In this document: positions 1-9,478 of the stretch, in pieces
Layout of the letters: each line of letters starts with the position of its first letter
Position numbering within the stretch: position 1 is the stretch's first letter
Source of the DNA: Oscillibacter sp.
Lineage (GTDB): Bacteria; Bacillota; Clostridia; Oscillospirales; Oscillospiraceae
Assembly: GCA_017937405.1 (NCBI GenBank)
Contig: JAGBDS010000042.1
Coordinates: 1-64,000 of the forward strand
Reading direction: 5' to 3'
DNA length: 64,000 nucleotides
Program-made: the position numbers and the translations under genes
Notes under the pieces: generated by a model
What the model was told of the DNA's origin: nothing
The model's database searches: none
What the model saw: the letters and a program-made list of their open reading frames with translations, nothing else

Positions 1-178
1 AGACCTCTGCCCATGTGATTGCCATGTCCGTGCTGGTGCTGAATCTCCGCAAGATTCAGTGCGCCATTTTGCAACTACTCGCATTTTTGCGGGCAATTCT
101 CTCGCCTAAGCAAAAATGGGCCATTGTTCAGTAGACATTATGATAGTCTCAATATAACACAAGGAGGCGGGTTTTTCC
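1..178. other. intergenic region with a small hairpin
   Basis: I see no protein-coding gene here. An 8-bp perfect stem (39-46 with 52-59, loop CCGCA) lies near the left edge. An AT-rich stretch at 139-144 reads TATGAT and could be the -10 box for the hydrolase gene that follows, but no convincing -35 box sits 17 bp upstream. AGGAGG at 162-167 is the ribosome binding site of that gene. A 22-codon reading frame on the minus strand has no supporting features and was not called. Confidence 0.4.
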
Positions 179-1117
179 ATGGTCAGAAATGAATTTACCT
201 TCCCCTCCGCCGACGGGCATACCGCCATCCACGCGGTGGAGTGGGTCCCTGAGGGCGAGGTTCGGGCGGTACTGCAAATTTCTCATGGTGTGGCGGAGTA
301 CATCCTGCGGTACGAGCCTTTTGCGGAATATCTGACCGATCACGGCTTCGCTGTGGTGGGACACGACCACCTGGGCCACGGCCAGTCCGTGGCGGAGGGT
401 GCCCCACGGCTGTACTTCGGCCCCAAGGGCAGCTGGAATTGGGTTGTGGATGACATTTACACCCGCCGCCAGCTGGCTGGCAAGCGGTTCCCCGGCGTGC
501 CCTATTTCCTGTTGGGTCACTCCATGGGCTCCTTCCTGGCCCGGACGTACCTCATCCGCTATCCCGGCACCGTGGACGGCGCTGTCATCATGGGCACCGG
601 GCAGATGGCCCCAGCGGTCATCGCCGGAGGCAGGGCCGTGGCTGTGGAGGAGGCCCGCCGGGTGGGCGAGGACCAGTCCAGCGCTCTGGTGCAGAAGCTG
701 GCCTTCGACGCCTACAACAAGATTTTCGCTCCCAACCGCACCGGGTTCGACTGGCTGTCCGTTAGCACAGACAACGTGGACTGCTACATTGCCGACCCCC
801 TGTGCGGAGAAAATCCCACCATTGGCCTGTTCCGGGAGATGCTGGGCGGCCTGCGGTTCATCGCAAAGCCGGAGAACCTGCGCAAGATGAACCTGAACAC
901 GCCCATTCTCTTCATCTCCGGTGAGATGGACCCGGTGGGCGACTGCGGCAAGGGCGTGAAGCGGGCTTATGAGAGCTTCCGCAAGGCCGGGGTACGTAAT
1001 GTCTCCCTGAAGCTCTATCCGGAGCTGCGGCATGAGATTTTAAATGAGGACTGCCGGGAGACGGTGTATGGTGATATCCTTCAATGGCTGGAAAGCCGTG
1101 TTCCTGCAAGCGTGTAA
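179..1117 (+). CDS. alpha/beta hydrolase (lysophospholipase / monoacylglycerol lipase-like)
   Basis: This 312-residue protein is a cytoplasmic serine hydrolase of the S33 / Hydrolase_4 type, a family that cleaves esters such as monoacylglycerols or lysophospholipids. The nucleophile elbow GHSMG puts the catalytic Ser near residue 115. A likely acid is the Asp in SGEMDP, and a likely His lies in LRHEIL near the C-terminus. The segment SHGVAEY near residue 36 fits the oxyanion-hole region. Length is normal for the family. The start is fixed by AGGAGG about 11 bases upstream. It is the only plus-strand gene in the first 26 kb and stands alone, ending in a bidirectional terminator shared with the convergent SLH gene. 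The substrate cannot be read from sequence. Confidence 0.85.
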   Translation: MVRNEFTFPSADGHTAIHAVEWVPEGEVRAVLQISHGVAEYILRYEPFAEYLTDHGFAVVGHDHLGHGQSVAEGAPRLYFGPKGSWNWVVDDIYTRRQLAGKRFPGVPYFLLGHSMGSFLARTYLIRYPGTVDGAVIMGTGQMAPAVIAGGRAVAVEEARRVGEDQSSALVQKLAFDAYNKIFAPNRTGFDWLSVSTDNVDCYIADPLCGENPTIGLFREMLGGLRFIAKPENLRKMNLNTPILFISGEMDPVGDCGKGVKRAYESFRKAGVRNVSLKLYPELRHEILNEDCRETVYGDILQWLESRVPASV

Positions 1118-1120
1118 AGA

Positions 1121-1151
1121 AAAGGAACGGACCTGAACGGTCCGTTCCTTT
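1121..1151. terminator. bidirectional rho-independent terminator
   Basis: A perfect 13-bp stem (1121-1133 with 1139-1151, loop TGAAC) has A-rich sequence on one side and T-rich sequence on the other. It lies between two convergent genes, 4 bases after the hydrolase stop and 6 bases before the SLH-protein stop, so it can end transcripts from both directions. Confidence 0.9.
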
Positions 1152-1156
1152 TTGCT

Positions 1157-3412
1157 TTAACTGTGCTTGACCTCAATGACCCGGACGACGCCGTCCTTCA
1201 CATAGAGGTTGGAGATGTCGGCGTAGGCATGGGCCTCAGAGAGGGTCATCCAGGTGCCGGTATCCTTGTTGAAGCAGGGTACGTCGGCGCTCACCCGGTA
1301 GGTCCGCCCGCCCACGGTAACAGCGGTACTGCCGCTCCAGGCGCTGTTGGGGATGTTGCGCAGCTCCGCCAGCTTCGTCACGCTGGAGAAATACTTCTCC
1401 GTACCCCGTGTGCCAACAGACACGGCCACATAGTCGCCGGTATTGACCACATATCTCATTTCATAGGGGCCAACCGACTTGCCCGCACCGCACTGCACTT
1501 CCAGACTCCGCTTACCGCCCTGCGTTTCATAGTGACCATGTCCTTCACTGGGGTCATCATCCTCATGGCCTTCATCGGGAATCCAAATCCGCGTATCTGC
1601 ATCCTGATGGACGACCGCCCGACCATAGTACACCGTATCGCCGCTGGTGCTGCCCAGCACGATCAGGTCCACCTTCCCGGCCCAGTTGGTCCGGGCGTAG
1701 AGGATGTCGTTGGAGCGGATGACGCCGCTGGTGAGCTGGTCCAGTGTGATCTCCTTGCCGTTCTCGAAGATCATCACGCTCTCCGCCAGAGACTTGCTCC
1801 CCAGCTTCCTGGCGTCCACATCCAAGTCGCCGCCGGTGCCGCCGGAAAGGCGAGACAGCGTGACACCGTTCTTATTGGAGGAAACGCGGACGATCTGGCC
1901 CTCCAGCTCCGCCGCCTGGCTGCTCTTCACCTCCAGCTTGGCGGTGCCGCACAGAAGCTGCACGGTCCCATCCCGGACGATGCCCACAGCATTGCTCCGG
2001 GCTGTGGTACCGCTGGCTTCCACAGCGCCTGCCACCTGGCCGTCCTCCGTCAGCAGGAGGGTCATCTGGTCGCCGGGCTTGAACTTGGACAGACTCTCCA
2101 TAGCAGTGGGCAGGACCGTCAACTCCAGTCCACCCAAAACCGTGATGCTGGAAGGCTCCTTGGGATTGGGCTTGCAGCCCTCGTAGTACACCGTCACCCG
2201 GGTGTCGCAGACCCGGATGGAATTGGTGGCGCTGGAATAGGTGGCCACATCGTACTTCCGCAGGTCGCCCAGTCCGGCGGGGGAACCGTTCTTGTAGATG
2301 CTGTATCCGGTCATGCCGCCGGTGATGGCGTCAAAGCCCACGGAGGAGCCATTCTCATAGATGATGACCGCCGCGTCGGACGTGCTGCCGCCGCCCACGA
2401 ACACATAGGTCACGGTGCCGTAGCTGTCCAGGCTCAGCGTGACGGTATTTCCGGCGTGGAGCCAGGAGGAAGCATTGGACCAGGTAGTCTCCTCGCCGTT
2501 ATAGTAGGTCTTGGTGTCGCTCTTCAGCGTGAACTTCACACCGTTGGTATCCACGATCTGCGTTGCGGTGCGTGTGGCAATGGTGACCGTCCGGTTGGAG
2601 CCCGCAGCCTCCGGCACAAAGGTCACCGCCTTGCCGCTCTTATTCAGCAGCAGGGTGCCCTGCCGGCCATTCAGGATGCCGCTGGACGTTTTACCGGAGG
2701 CCAGTGCGATCGTCTCGCCGCCAGCCGTTTTGAAGGACTTGCCGTCATTTCCGGCAGTGGAGGAGGCCAGCACGGCAGGGCGGGTCTGCCCCAGGCTGTC
2801 CAGATAGCTGCCGCCGTCCTTCTTTTCCGCGCGGAGCAGGTTCAAAAACAGCTTTGCCGCCTGACCCCGGGTGAGGGGCGCGTTTCCATTGACGCCCACG
2901 CCATCGGTCAGGCCGATGGTAGCGCCAACGGCCATGTAGCTGTCCGGCCACACGCCGCCCACGTTCTCGTCCTTATAGCCCAGCATCCGCAGCAGGATGG
3001 TGACGGCCTGGCCCACGGTGACGGGCCTCTCCGGGTGGAACTTGCCGTCCGGATAACCGGAGATAATGTTTTTTCCCTTGGCCGCCATGTTGATATAGGA
3101 GGCCGCCCAGTGGGAGGGCTTCACATCCGGGAACACCGTGACGGTGCGGTACAGCCCCAGCTCGCTCTCGCCGTTTGCGGCATAGACCGCCATCTTGCAG
3201 AACTGGGCCCGGTTCAGCTGAGCGGAGGGGCGGAAGCTGCCGTCGCCGTAGCCGTCCAGCACGCCCATGAGCCGCAGCGTCTCCACCGCGATGGCGGTAT
3301 CCTGGTCGGCTACGTCCGAAAAGCGGACGGTGTCCGCCGCCGCGGCGGGCATGACCAACAGGGACGCTGTCATACAAACCGCCAGCAGCAGCGCAAATAG
3401 TCTTTGTCTCAT
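1157..3412 (-). CDS. secreted SLH-domain surface protein
   Basis: The 751-residue protein starts with a Sec signal peptide (hydrophobic run, then PAAAAD near residue 26). Three S-layer homology domains follow, over roughly residues 28-200, with motifs such as DGYGDGSFRP, SGYPDGKFHP and LTRGQAAKLF. The remaining ~540 residues are beta-rich repeats of unknown fold. SLH domains bind pyruvylated secondary cell-wall polymer, so the protein is expected on the cell surface. The start at 3412 is chosen because GAGGAAG precedes it and the signal peptide follows directly; a longer frame to 3520 runs into the permease gene. It is the last gene of the ABC operon, 13 bases after the permease stop, suggesting that the exporter and this wall protein are made together. 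Confidence 0.85.
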   Translation of the reverse strand: MRQRLFALLLAVCMTASLLVMPAAAADTVRFSDVADQDTAIAVETLRLMGVLDGYGDGSFRPSAQLNRAQFCKMAVYAANGESELGLYRTVTVFPDVKPSHWAASYINMAAKGKNIISGYPDGKFHPERPVTVGQAVTILLRMLGYKDENVGGVWPDSYMAVGATIGLTDGVGVNGNAPLTRGQAAKLFLNLLRAEKKDGGSYLDSLGQTRPAVLASSTAGNDGKSFKTAGGETIALASGKTSSGILNGRQGTLLLNKSGKAVTFVPEAAGSNRTVTIATRTATQIVDTNGVKFTLKSDTKTYYNGEETTWSNASSWLHAGNTVTLSLDSYGTVTYVFVGGGSTSDAAVIIYENGSSVGFDAITGGMTGYSIYKNGSPAGLGDLRKYDVATYSSATNSIRVCDTRVTVYYEGCKPNPKEPSSITVLGGLELTVLPTAMESLSKFKPGDQMTLLLTEDGQVAGAVEASGTTARSNAVGIVRDGTVQLLCGTAKLEVKSSQAAELEGQIVRVSSNKNGVTLSRLSGGTGGDLDVDARKLGSKSLAESVMIFENGKEITLDQLTSGVIRSNDILYARTNWAGKVDLIVLGSTSGDTVYYGRAVVHQDADTRIWIPDEGHEDDDPSEGHGHYETQGGKRSLEVQCGAGKSVGPYEMRYVVNTGDYVAVSVGTRGTEKYFSSVTKLAELRNIPNSAWSGSTAVTVGGRTYRVSADVPCFNKDTGTWMTLSEAHAYADISNLYVKDGVVRVIEVKHS

Positions 3413-3425
3413 ATCATTCTTCCTC

Positions 3426-4688
3426 TCATTCCGCCCGCAGGGCTTCCACAGGCTGGAGTTTGGACGCCTTGACCGCCGGATAGCTGCCGAAGATGACGCC
3501 CAGCGCCACGGACAGGGCAAACGCCCCCACCGTCACCTTGACTGGCGGAAAAATAGTAATACCCATCAGCAGGGTACTGAGCACCAGGCTACCCGCCGTA
3601 CCGAACAAGATGCCCACGATGCCGCCGATGCCGCAGAGCATGGCCGCCTCGATGAGGAACTGGGCCACGATGCTGCTACGCTGGGCACCGATGGCCCGGC
3701 GGATGCCGATCTCCCGGGTGCGCTCCGTCACCGTCACCAGCATGATGTTCATAATGCCGATGCCGCCTACCGCCAGAGAAATAGCAGCGATGCCGCCCAG
3801 AACCAGACCGATCATGCTCAGATACTCATTGGACTGCTCCTGCCACTGACTCTCGGAATAGACATTGTAGCCGCCGGTGTTCTGGTCCACCAGTCCCTTC
3901 AAAAAACCGCTGAGGCGGGAGATGGCCTCGGTCATGGCCTCGCTGCTGCGGGCCTTGACCAGAAACTCCGTGGGCTTATCGCCGCCCAGGACCCGCCGGG
4001 CGGTGTAGGGGAATACGATGAAGTTGTCCATACGGCTCTGGTCTGCGCTCTCATCGCTGAGGCGGGCGGCGTAGACGCCCGCCACCAGGAATTTATTTCC
4101 GTTGACGGACAGCTCCTTCCCCACCGGGTCGGCGGAGCCAAAGAAGGTCTTGGCCGCCTGGGAGCCCATGACGCAGACCTGTTTGTACTTCTCAATATCC
4201 AACAGGGCCAGGTCCCGGCCCTTGGCAATGGTCAGATTGTTGCAGGCGGCGTACTGGTCGCTGCCGTAATACAGGCTGGGAGGCACATCGCCGGTGAGAT
4301 TCCCCTTTTCATCCCAGCTGTACTGCATATTGGCGGTAGACTTGGTGCCGTAGGACACTGTGGCATTGCACCAGCCGGTAGGCGTCACGCCCAGCACATA
4401 CTCTTTCAGTCCGTTGCAGTAATCGTACAGGTCCGGGAAGTAGTCCTTGGAAATGTCGTTTCCTTCTGCGTCATACATCGAGCTGTAAATGCTGACAGTG
4501 ATGCGGTTGCTGCCCATGGCCTCGAACTGCTCCATGGTCTTCTGCTTCATGCCCTCCATGACGGACACAATGGTCATGACGGCGGCGATGCCGATGAAAA
4601 TGCCCAGGATGGTCAGGGCGGACCGGCCTTTTTTGCCCCAGATGGACTTCCACGCCATTTTCACGGCCTGTTGGAGATTCACAGCCAA
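3426..4688 (-). CDS. ABC transporter permease, MacB/FtsX type
   Basis: The 420-residue membrane protein has the MacB layout. There is one N-terminal membrane segment (around residues 22-45, motif LTILGIFIGIAAV), then a large extracytoplasmic MacB_PCD domain of ~220 residues. Three C-terminal membrane segments form the FtsX domain (from about residue 290, with GIGIMNIMLV and the EIGIRRAIGA coupling motif). It pairs with the ATPase encoded just upstream; the reading frames overlap by 10 bases. Such permeases act as mechanotransmission-type exporters of peptides or drugs, or in envelope-stress defence. The ATPase is a separate gene, as usual in Gram-positive bacteria. Confidence 0.9.
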   Translation of the reverse strand: MAVNLQQAVKMAWKSIWGKKGRSALTILGIFIGIAAVMTIVSVMEGMKQKTMEQFEAMGSNRITVSIYSSMYDAEGNDISKDYFPDLYDYCNGLKEYVLGVTPTGWCNATVSYGTKSTANMQYSWDEKGNLTGDVPPSLYYGSDQYAACNNLTIAKGRDLALLDIEKYKQVCVMGSQAAKTFFGSADPVGKELSVNGNKFLVAGVYAARLSDESADQSRMDNFIVFPYTARRVLGGDKPTEFLVKARSSEAMTEAISRLSGFLKGLVDQNTGGYNVYSESQWQEQSNEYLSMIGLVLGGIAAISLAVGGIGIMNIMLVTVTERTREIGIRRAIGAQRSSIVAQFLIEAAMLCGIGGIVGILFGTAGSLVLSTLLMGITIFPPVKVTVGAFALSVALGVIFGSYPAVKASKLQPVEALRAE

Positions 4689-5380
4689 TCCACCTCCTGT
4701 TCGTGGTCCTCCACGATCTTTCCGTCCTGCAGCCGCACGATGCGGCGGGCGGTGGCGGCGATGCCGTTGTCGTGGGTGATGAGGATGACGGTGCTCCCCT
4801 CCTTGTTGAGCTGCTGGAGGAATTTCAGCACCTCCTGGCCCGTCCGGGAGTCCAGTGCGCCGGTGGGCTCGTCGGCCATGATGATGGGCGGCTTGGTAGC
4901 GATGGCCCTTGCGATGGCCACCCGCTGCTGCTGGCCGCCGGACATCTCCGTGGGCCGGTGCTTCACCCGGCCCGACAGGCCCACCCGCTCCAAGGCCTCC
5001 ATGGCCATGTCGTAGCGGTCGTCGGCGTTGATGCCCTGATAAATGAGGGGCAACTCTACATTTTCCAGCACCGTCAGGGACTGGATGAGGTTATACTGCT
5101 GAAAAATAAATCCGATCTGCTTGTTGCGAATGAGGCTGAGCTCCTTGTCTGTCAGCTCCTGTACGTCGGTGCCGTCCAGAAGATACTCGCCCCGGGTGGG
5201 GATATCCAGGCAGCCAAGCACGTTCATCATGGTGGACTTACCGGAGCCAGACTGGCCCACCACGGCTACGAACTCGCCCCGCTCAATGTCCAGGGACACG
5301 CCGTCCAGTGCGCGGACCTCGCTTTCCAGGCCCTCGCCGTAGATTTTATATACGTCCCGCAGTGTGATCAGCTTCGCCAT
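4679..5380 (-). CDS. ABC transporter ATP-binding protein (MacB/LolD type)
   Basis: This 233-residue ATPase energises the neighbouring MacB-type permease. Walker A is GQSGSGKST, the signature is MSGGQQQRVAIARA and Walker B is IIMADEPTGALD, all with normal spacing. The start at 5380 (MAKLITL) matches the family N-terminus; an upstream extension into the adaptor gene is spurious. It begins 4 bases after the adaptor stop and overlaps the permease start by 10 bases, so the three genes are tightly coupled. Confidence 0.93.
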   Translation of the reverse strand: MAKLITLRDVYKIYGEGLESEVRALDGVSLDIERGEFVAVVGQSGSGKSTMMNVLGCLDIPTRGEYLLDGTDVQELTDKELSLIRNKQIGFIFQQYNLIQSLTVLENVELPLIYQGINADDRYDMAMEALERVGLSGRVKHRPTEMSGGQQQRVAIARAIATKPPIIMADEPTGALDSRTGQEVLKFLQQLNKEGSTVILITHDNGIAATARRIVRLQDGKIVEDHEQEVDWL

Positions 5381-5384
5381 GGCA

Positions 5385-7058
5385 TTAACCCCAGGCTTCC
5401 ATGGTCTGGATCTGAGTGAACACCTCGGTCCCCTCTTCCACACCGGACTTGATCTCCACGTTATAGTTGTCGGAAATACCGATCTCCACCGGCACGGCCC
5501 AGAAGCCATCGGGAATCTGTTCATCAGCCATGACGCCGTCCAGGGCGTTATCGGGCCGGTCGCCGGAGACGTAGACCACGGTGGCGGAGGACCCGTCCTC
5601 CAGGGACACCGTCCGCACCGCCTGGATGGGCAGAATGAGGCAGTTATCGTTCTGGCTGGCGATGAGCGAATACTGAATGTTGCTGTTGACCTGGATCATT
5701 CCCTCGGCATTGTCCATGGACACCACCATGGGATAAGTCGCCACGCCGTTGTTGACGGTGCTGGACAGGCTGACGCTCTCCACGATGCCCATGGCGGCAT
5801 TGCCCCACTGGTCCAGGTCCACCATCATGCCGGGCTTGATATAGCTGATGTTCCTCTCATCCACCGTGGCGTTGACGATGAGGGAGCTGGTATCGGAAAT
5901 CGTCAGAATGGGCTGCTGCGTGTTGATCTCGTCGCCGGGCTGGATGGACAATCCGATGACCTTGCCGTCGATGGGCGCCACGGCATTGCAGTTGGCAAGG
6001 TTCTTCTCCGCCTTCTCCAGCTCCTCCCGGGCGGTCTCCAGATTCTGCTCAATGGTGAAGATCTCGCCCTCGCTGTCCTCGCCATCAATGCGCACCAGCA
6101 CCTGTCCAGCGGACACCTGGAGGTAATTCACCAGGCTGCTGGAAATGACGGTACCGTTGACGGTGGACTGCAGCTCGCCAGTGCGGTAATATGCCAGCTT
6201 TCCCGGCTCATAGGGATAGACGGTCTCGCCGTTCACCACGGCGGTGGCGGAAGCCGCCATATCCGCCGTCAGAGCGCCCTCATTCTCCACGATGATCTCG
6301 GCAGAGAACAGCTTGGAGCCCTCCGGGGTGATGCGGCTGACCATATGCACCGCCTCCACCCGGCCGGGGATGGTGGTCATCAGGGCGGGGATGGACACAT
6401 CCACCGTCTGGCCTGCCTTCAGCTCGCCCGCGTAGGCGTAGCTGTAATACTGCTCCAGCCGCAGGCGGGTATCGTCATTCAGCTTGGCGACCGTCTGGCC
6501 CTTGGAAATGGTGTCGCCGGGGTTCAGGGTGGCGACCTCCATCAGCTTGCCAGGATAGGACGCCGCCAGATTCAGTCCCGCGATGTCCTTCTGGGCGGCG
6601 GAAAGCTGCTTCTCATAGCCCTCCACCTGGCTCCGGGCTTTCTGCACCGCGGCCTGAGCGGCAGGAGAATCCACAGTGAACAGCGGCGTGCCCGCGGTGA
6701 CCTCCTGGCCCTCCGTCACCATGACCTCCATCACCGTACCGGAGGTGGTGATGGAGATGCTCTCGCTGCTCTTGGCTTTCGTCAGGCCGCTGCCTTCCAC
6801 TTTCGCGGTGATGGCGCCGTACTGCACAAAGTCCGTCACCACCTGCTTTTCCGCTTCCTTCTTGCCGCCGAACACCTTGAACAGCACTCCGCCGATAACC
6901 GCCAGGATCACCAGTGTCACGCACCAGCGGATGATGCGGCGGCGCTTTTTCCGGGGCAGGCTTTTCCATTTACTGACCTTCGCAGGCGCAGGCGCCGTCT
7001 CCGGCACGGGCACGGTCTCCGCCGCGCTCTGGGCCTCTTTTTCCATGACTTCAGACAT
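5385..7058 (-). CDS. HlyD/MacA-type efflux adaptor (membrane fusion protein)
   Basis: The 557-residue protein is the extracytoplasmic adaptor of the MacAB-like exporter. A Pro/Glu/Ala-rich cytoplasmic N-terminus precedes one membrane segment (around residues 46-66, with IIRWCVTLVILAVIGG). A barrel/lipoyl and coiled-coil arrangement follows: a first biotinyl-lipoyl half (TSGTVMEVMVTEGQEV), a helical hairpin around VQKARSQVEGYEKQL, a second lipoyl half near VAPIDGKVIGLSIQPGDE and beta-barrel domains to the C-terminus. It is longer than Gram-negative MacA (~370) because of an inserted second coiled-coil and barrel region. The start at 7058 has AAGGAG nearby; an alternative ATG eight codons upstream lacks one. 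It is the first gene of the four-gene operon. Confidence 0.87.
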   Translation of the reverse strand: MSEVMEKEAQSAAETVPVPETAPAPAKVSKWKSLPRKKRRRIIRWCVTLVILAVIGGVLFKVFGGKKEAEKQVVTDFVQYGAITAKVEGSGLTKAKSSESISITTSGTVMEVMVTEGQEVTAGTPLFTVDSPAAQAAVQKARSQVEGYEKQLSAAQKDIAGLNLAASYPGKLMEVATLNPGDTISKGQTVAKLNDDTRLRLEQYYSYAYAGELKAGQTVDVSIPALMTTIPGRVEAVHMVSRITPEGSKLFSAEIIVENEGALTADMAASATAVVNGETVYPYEPGKLAYYRTGELQSTVNGTVISSSLVNYLQVSAGQVLVRIDGEDSEGEIFTIEQNLETAREELEKAEKNLANCNAVAPIDGKVIGLSIQPGDEINTQQPILTISDTSSLIVNATVDERNISYIKPGMMVDLDQWGNAAMGIVESVSLSSTVNNGVATYPMVVSMDNAEGMIQVNSNIQYSLIASQNDNCLILPIQAVRTVSLEDGSSATVVYVSGDRPDNALDGVMADEQIPDGFWAVPVEIGISDNYNVEIKSGVEEGTEVFTQIQTMEAWG

Positions 7059-7221
7059 ATTCGTTTCTCCTTCACGCGCCATTTAAACTGTACTATTCAT
7101 GTTAGGACAGTTCGTATCATAAAACAACAACAAAACGGTTACAGTTTCCATAAAGCCCGTATATGGATATAGACGCTGTGAGCCAGTAAATGGTTCCAGA
7201 AAATCTTGCTGTTTCCAAAAA

Positions 7222-7250
7222 AAGACCGCTCCCAAAACAGGAGCGGTCTT
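7222..7250 (-). terminator. rho-independent terminator of the TRAP operon
   Basis: An 11-bp stem (7222-7232 with 7240-7250) is followed on the minus strand by a run of T (A-rich at 7217-7223 on the plus strand). It lies immediately downstream of the TRAP permease stop codon and separates that operon from the adaptor operon. Confidence 0.88.
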
Positions 7251-7260
7251 AATATACGGT

Positions 7261-9306
7261 TTACGCTGCCAGCCGCTTGGCGGACATGCGCTGATAGAGG
7301 ACGATGCCGCCCACGATCACCAGACCCATCACATCGGTGAGGGTGCCGGGGACCATCATGCCCAGGCCGCCGGCAATCAGCAGCAGGCGGAACAGGGGAT
7401 TGATCTTCCGGTACAGGAAGCCGTTCAGAGCTGCTGCCACGCCGAACAGGCCAATGAGGGCACTGATGACGATCTGCACCACCTGGAAGGGGTTGGAGAC
7501 ATTCACCAGCAGCATAGCCGGGTTCATGGCGAAGATGTAGGGCACAATGAACGCGGCGATAGCCAGCTTGGTGGCGTTGATGGCTGTCTTCATGGGAGGT
7601 GCCTTGGCGATGGCACTGCCGGCATAGGCCGCCAGGGCCACAGGAGGCGTGATGTCCGCCACGATGCCGAAATAGAACACGAAGAAGTGGGCCGCCATGG
7701 GGACCACGCCGATGGCGGGGTTCATCAGGATGGGGGCGCAGGTGGCAGCCATGATGCAGTAGTTAGCGGTGGTGGGCACGCCCATGCCCAGCACGATGCA
7801 GCACAGCATGGTCAGCACCAGAGCGATCATCATGTGTCCGGCGGACACGGAAACGATGGCGGTGATGAGCTTGGAGGCAAGGCCGGTGACGGTGATGCAG
7901 CCGGCCACGATGCCGGCCATGGCGCAGGCCACGGCAACGGTGATAGTGCCCTTGCCGCCGGCCTCCAGGGCGTCGATGATCTTGTAAATGGAGATGCTGT
8001 CGGCGTCGCTGTCCCGGCTGACCAGAGACGCGCCCAGGGTGCCAAGGAAGCTCTTGCCCTCCCGTCCGGCAGCCAGAGCGTTGGTCACATTGTTGACCAG
8101 GCCTACGATGATGGTCACCAGGATGGCGATGGCGGCGGAGAACTGCATGGTCTTCATGTTGGTGGAGACCATGACCACCAGCACCACCAGGGGCGCCAGC
8201 AGGTAGATCTTCTTCATCAGCACGCCCAGCTTGGGAAGCTGGTCCTTGGGAATGCCCTTCAGGCCCAGCTTCTTGGCCTCCAGATGGACGGCAATGTAGA
8301 TGCCGGTGAAATACAGTACGGCGGGCAGGATGGCGGTGAGGGCCACAGTGGCGTAGGGCACATCCATGTACTCCGCCATCAGGAAGGCGGCGGCGCCCAT
8401 GATGGGAGGCATGATCTGGCCGCCGGTGGAGGCGGCGGCCTCCACCGCGCCGGCGAACTCACCGGCGTAGCCCGTCTTTTTCATCATGGGGATGGTGACG
8501 GAGCCGGTGGTGACGGTGTTGCCCACGGAGGAGCCGGACACCATGCCGCACAGGGCGGAAGAGATGACAGCCACTTTGGCGGGACCGCCGGCGGAGGAGC
8601 CGGCGATGGCGTTTGCCAGACTGATAAAGAACTGGGCGATGCCGGTCCGCTCCAGAAACGCGCCGAAGATGATGAACACCACAATGTACTTGGCGCAGAC
8701 ATTGACGGGGGTGTTCATGACGCCGGTGGTGGTGTAGAACAGGTTATAGATCACCAGCCGCCACTGGACCTTGGTAAAGGTGTATACCAGCAGCGCACCC
8801 ACCACGCACAGGATGGGCAGACCCACGCTGCGGCGGCACAGCTCGATCAGCGCCAGGATACCCAGCACGCCAACTACCAGCAGCAACGGCTCCTTGGAGG
8901 CCCGCAGGGACAGCTTGATGATCTTCTGTGCATTAGCGGCGTAGTAGAGGAAGGAGCCCGCGCCCAGCACCATGATGAGAATGTCATACCAGGGCATGGA
9001 GTTGACCTTCACATGGCCCTTCCGGGCGGGGAAATTCAGATAGCCCATCACCAGGACGGAGGCCAGGAACATGGACAGCCGGACCTCCGGCAGCGCCACG
9101 CTGAACAGCGTCACATAGATGCTGTACACGGAAAACGCGGCCATCAGGGCCTTTACCACAAGCCTGGGCGTGCCCTCCCAGACACGGACGTTAGACTCCC
9201 GATCGTACTTCTTCATCACCGCGTCCACGTCCGCGGCAGTGCCGACGCTGGTATCCACCGGAGCGGTATTCACGGGAGCTTTTTCGTCCTTTTTCAAAAA
9301 GCTCAT
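7261..9306 (-). CDS. TRAP transporter fused permease (DctQ-DctM, TAXI type)
   Basis: The 681-residue polytopic membrane protein is the 4TM/12TM fused permease of a tripartite ATP-independent periplasmic transporter. These are ion-gradient-driven importers of organic acids. The DctQ-like helices occupy about residues 40-200 and the DctM domain the rest, with the typical glycine/serine-rich segments SGSSVGNTVTTGSVTIP and GGQIMPPIMGAAAF. The receptor encoded upstream (9479-10519) is of TAXI type, and TAXI systems usually have this fused permease. The ligand is not evident; glutamate, 2-oxoglutarate or other dicarboxylates are possibilities for the class. A GC-rich hairpin sits in the 172-bp gap between the two genes. 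Confidence 0.9.
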   Translation of the reverse strand: MSFLKKDEKAPVNTAPVDTSVGTAADVDAVMKKYDRESNVRVWEGTPRLVVKALMAAFSVYSIYVTLFSVALPEVRLSMFLASVLVMGYLNFPARKGHVKVNSMPWYDILIMVLGAGSFLYYAANAQKIIKLSLRASKEPLLLVVGVLGILALIELCRRSVGLPILCVVGALLVYTFTKVQWRLVIYNLFYTTTGVMNTPVNVCAKYIVVFIIFGAFLERTGIAQFFISLANAIAGSSAGGPAKVAVISSALCGMVSGSSVGNTVTTGSVTIPMMKKTGYAGEFAGAVEAAASTGGQIMPPIMGAAAFLMAEYMDVPYATVALTAILPAVLYFTGIYIAVHLEAKKLGLKGIPKDQLPKLGVLMKKIYLLAPLVVLVVMVSTNMKTMQFSAAIAILVTIIVGLVNNVTNALAAGREGKSFLGTLGASLVSRDSDADSISIYKIIDALEAGGKGTITVAVACAMAGIVAGCITVTGLASKLITAIVSVSAGHMMIALVLTMLCCIVLGMGVPTTANYCIMAATCAPILMNPAIGVVPMAAHFFVFYFGIVADITPPVALAAYAGSAIAKAPPMKTAINATKLAIAAFIVPYIFAMNPAMLLVNVSNPFQVVQIVISALIGLFGVAAALNGFLYRKINPLFRLLLIAGGLGMMVPGTLTDVMGLVIVGGIVLYQRMSAKRLAA

Positions 9307-9389
9307 ACTGTTTTCCTCTCTTTCTCACCAGATTCTGCTACGAAACGCATGACTTTGCGCCGGTTTTGATGCAAACTCATCCGTCTCGT

Positions 9390-9440
9390 AAAAACCGCAA
9401 GGGACTGCGGCGGGCATAGCCCGCCGCAGCCTCCCGGAGG
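9390..9440 (-). terminator. intercistronic GC-rich hairpin, possible attenuator
   Basis: A perfect 11-bp stem (9405-9415 with 9419-9429, loop ATA) is flanked by a further AAAACC/GGTTTT pairing. On the minus strand a short T run follows about 10 bases after the stem. It lies between the TAXI receptor and permease genes. It could stabilise the receptor part of the mRNA or end some transcripts, which would favour receptor over permease. Confidence 0.45.
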
Positions 9441-9478
9441 GTTTTATGGGTTCTTTAACAGGCTCTTTACAGCCCTTC

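Noticed and set aside
1..178. A 22-codon minus-strand frame near the left edge
   Set aside because: Too short, no ribosome binding site and no conservation evidence; it lies in hairpin-rich intergenic sequence.
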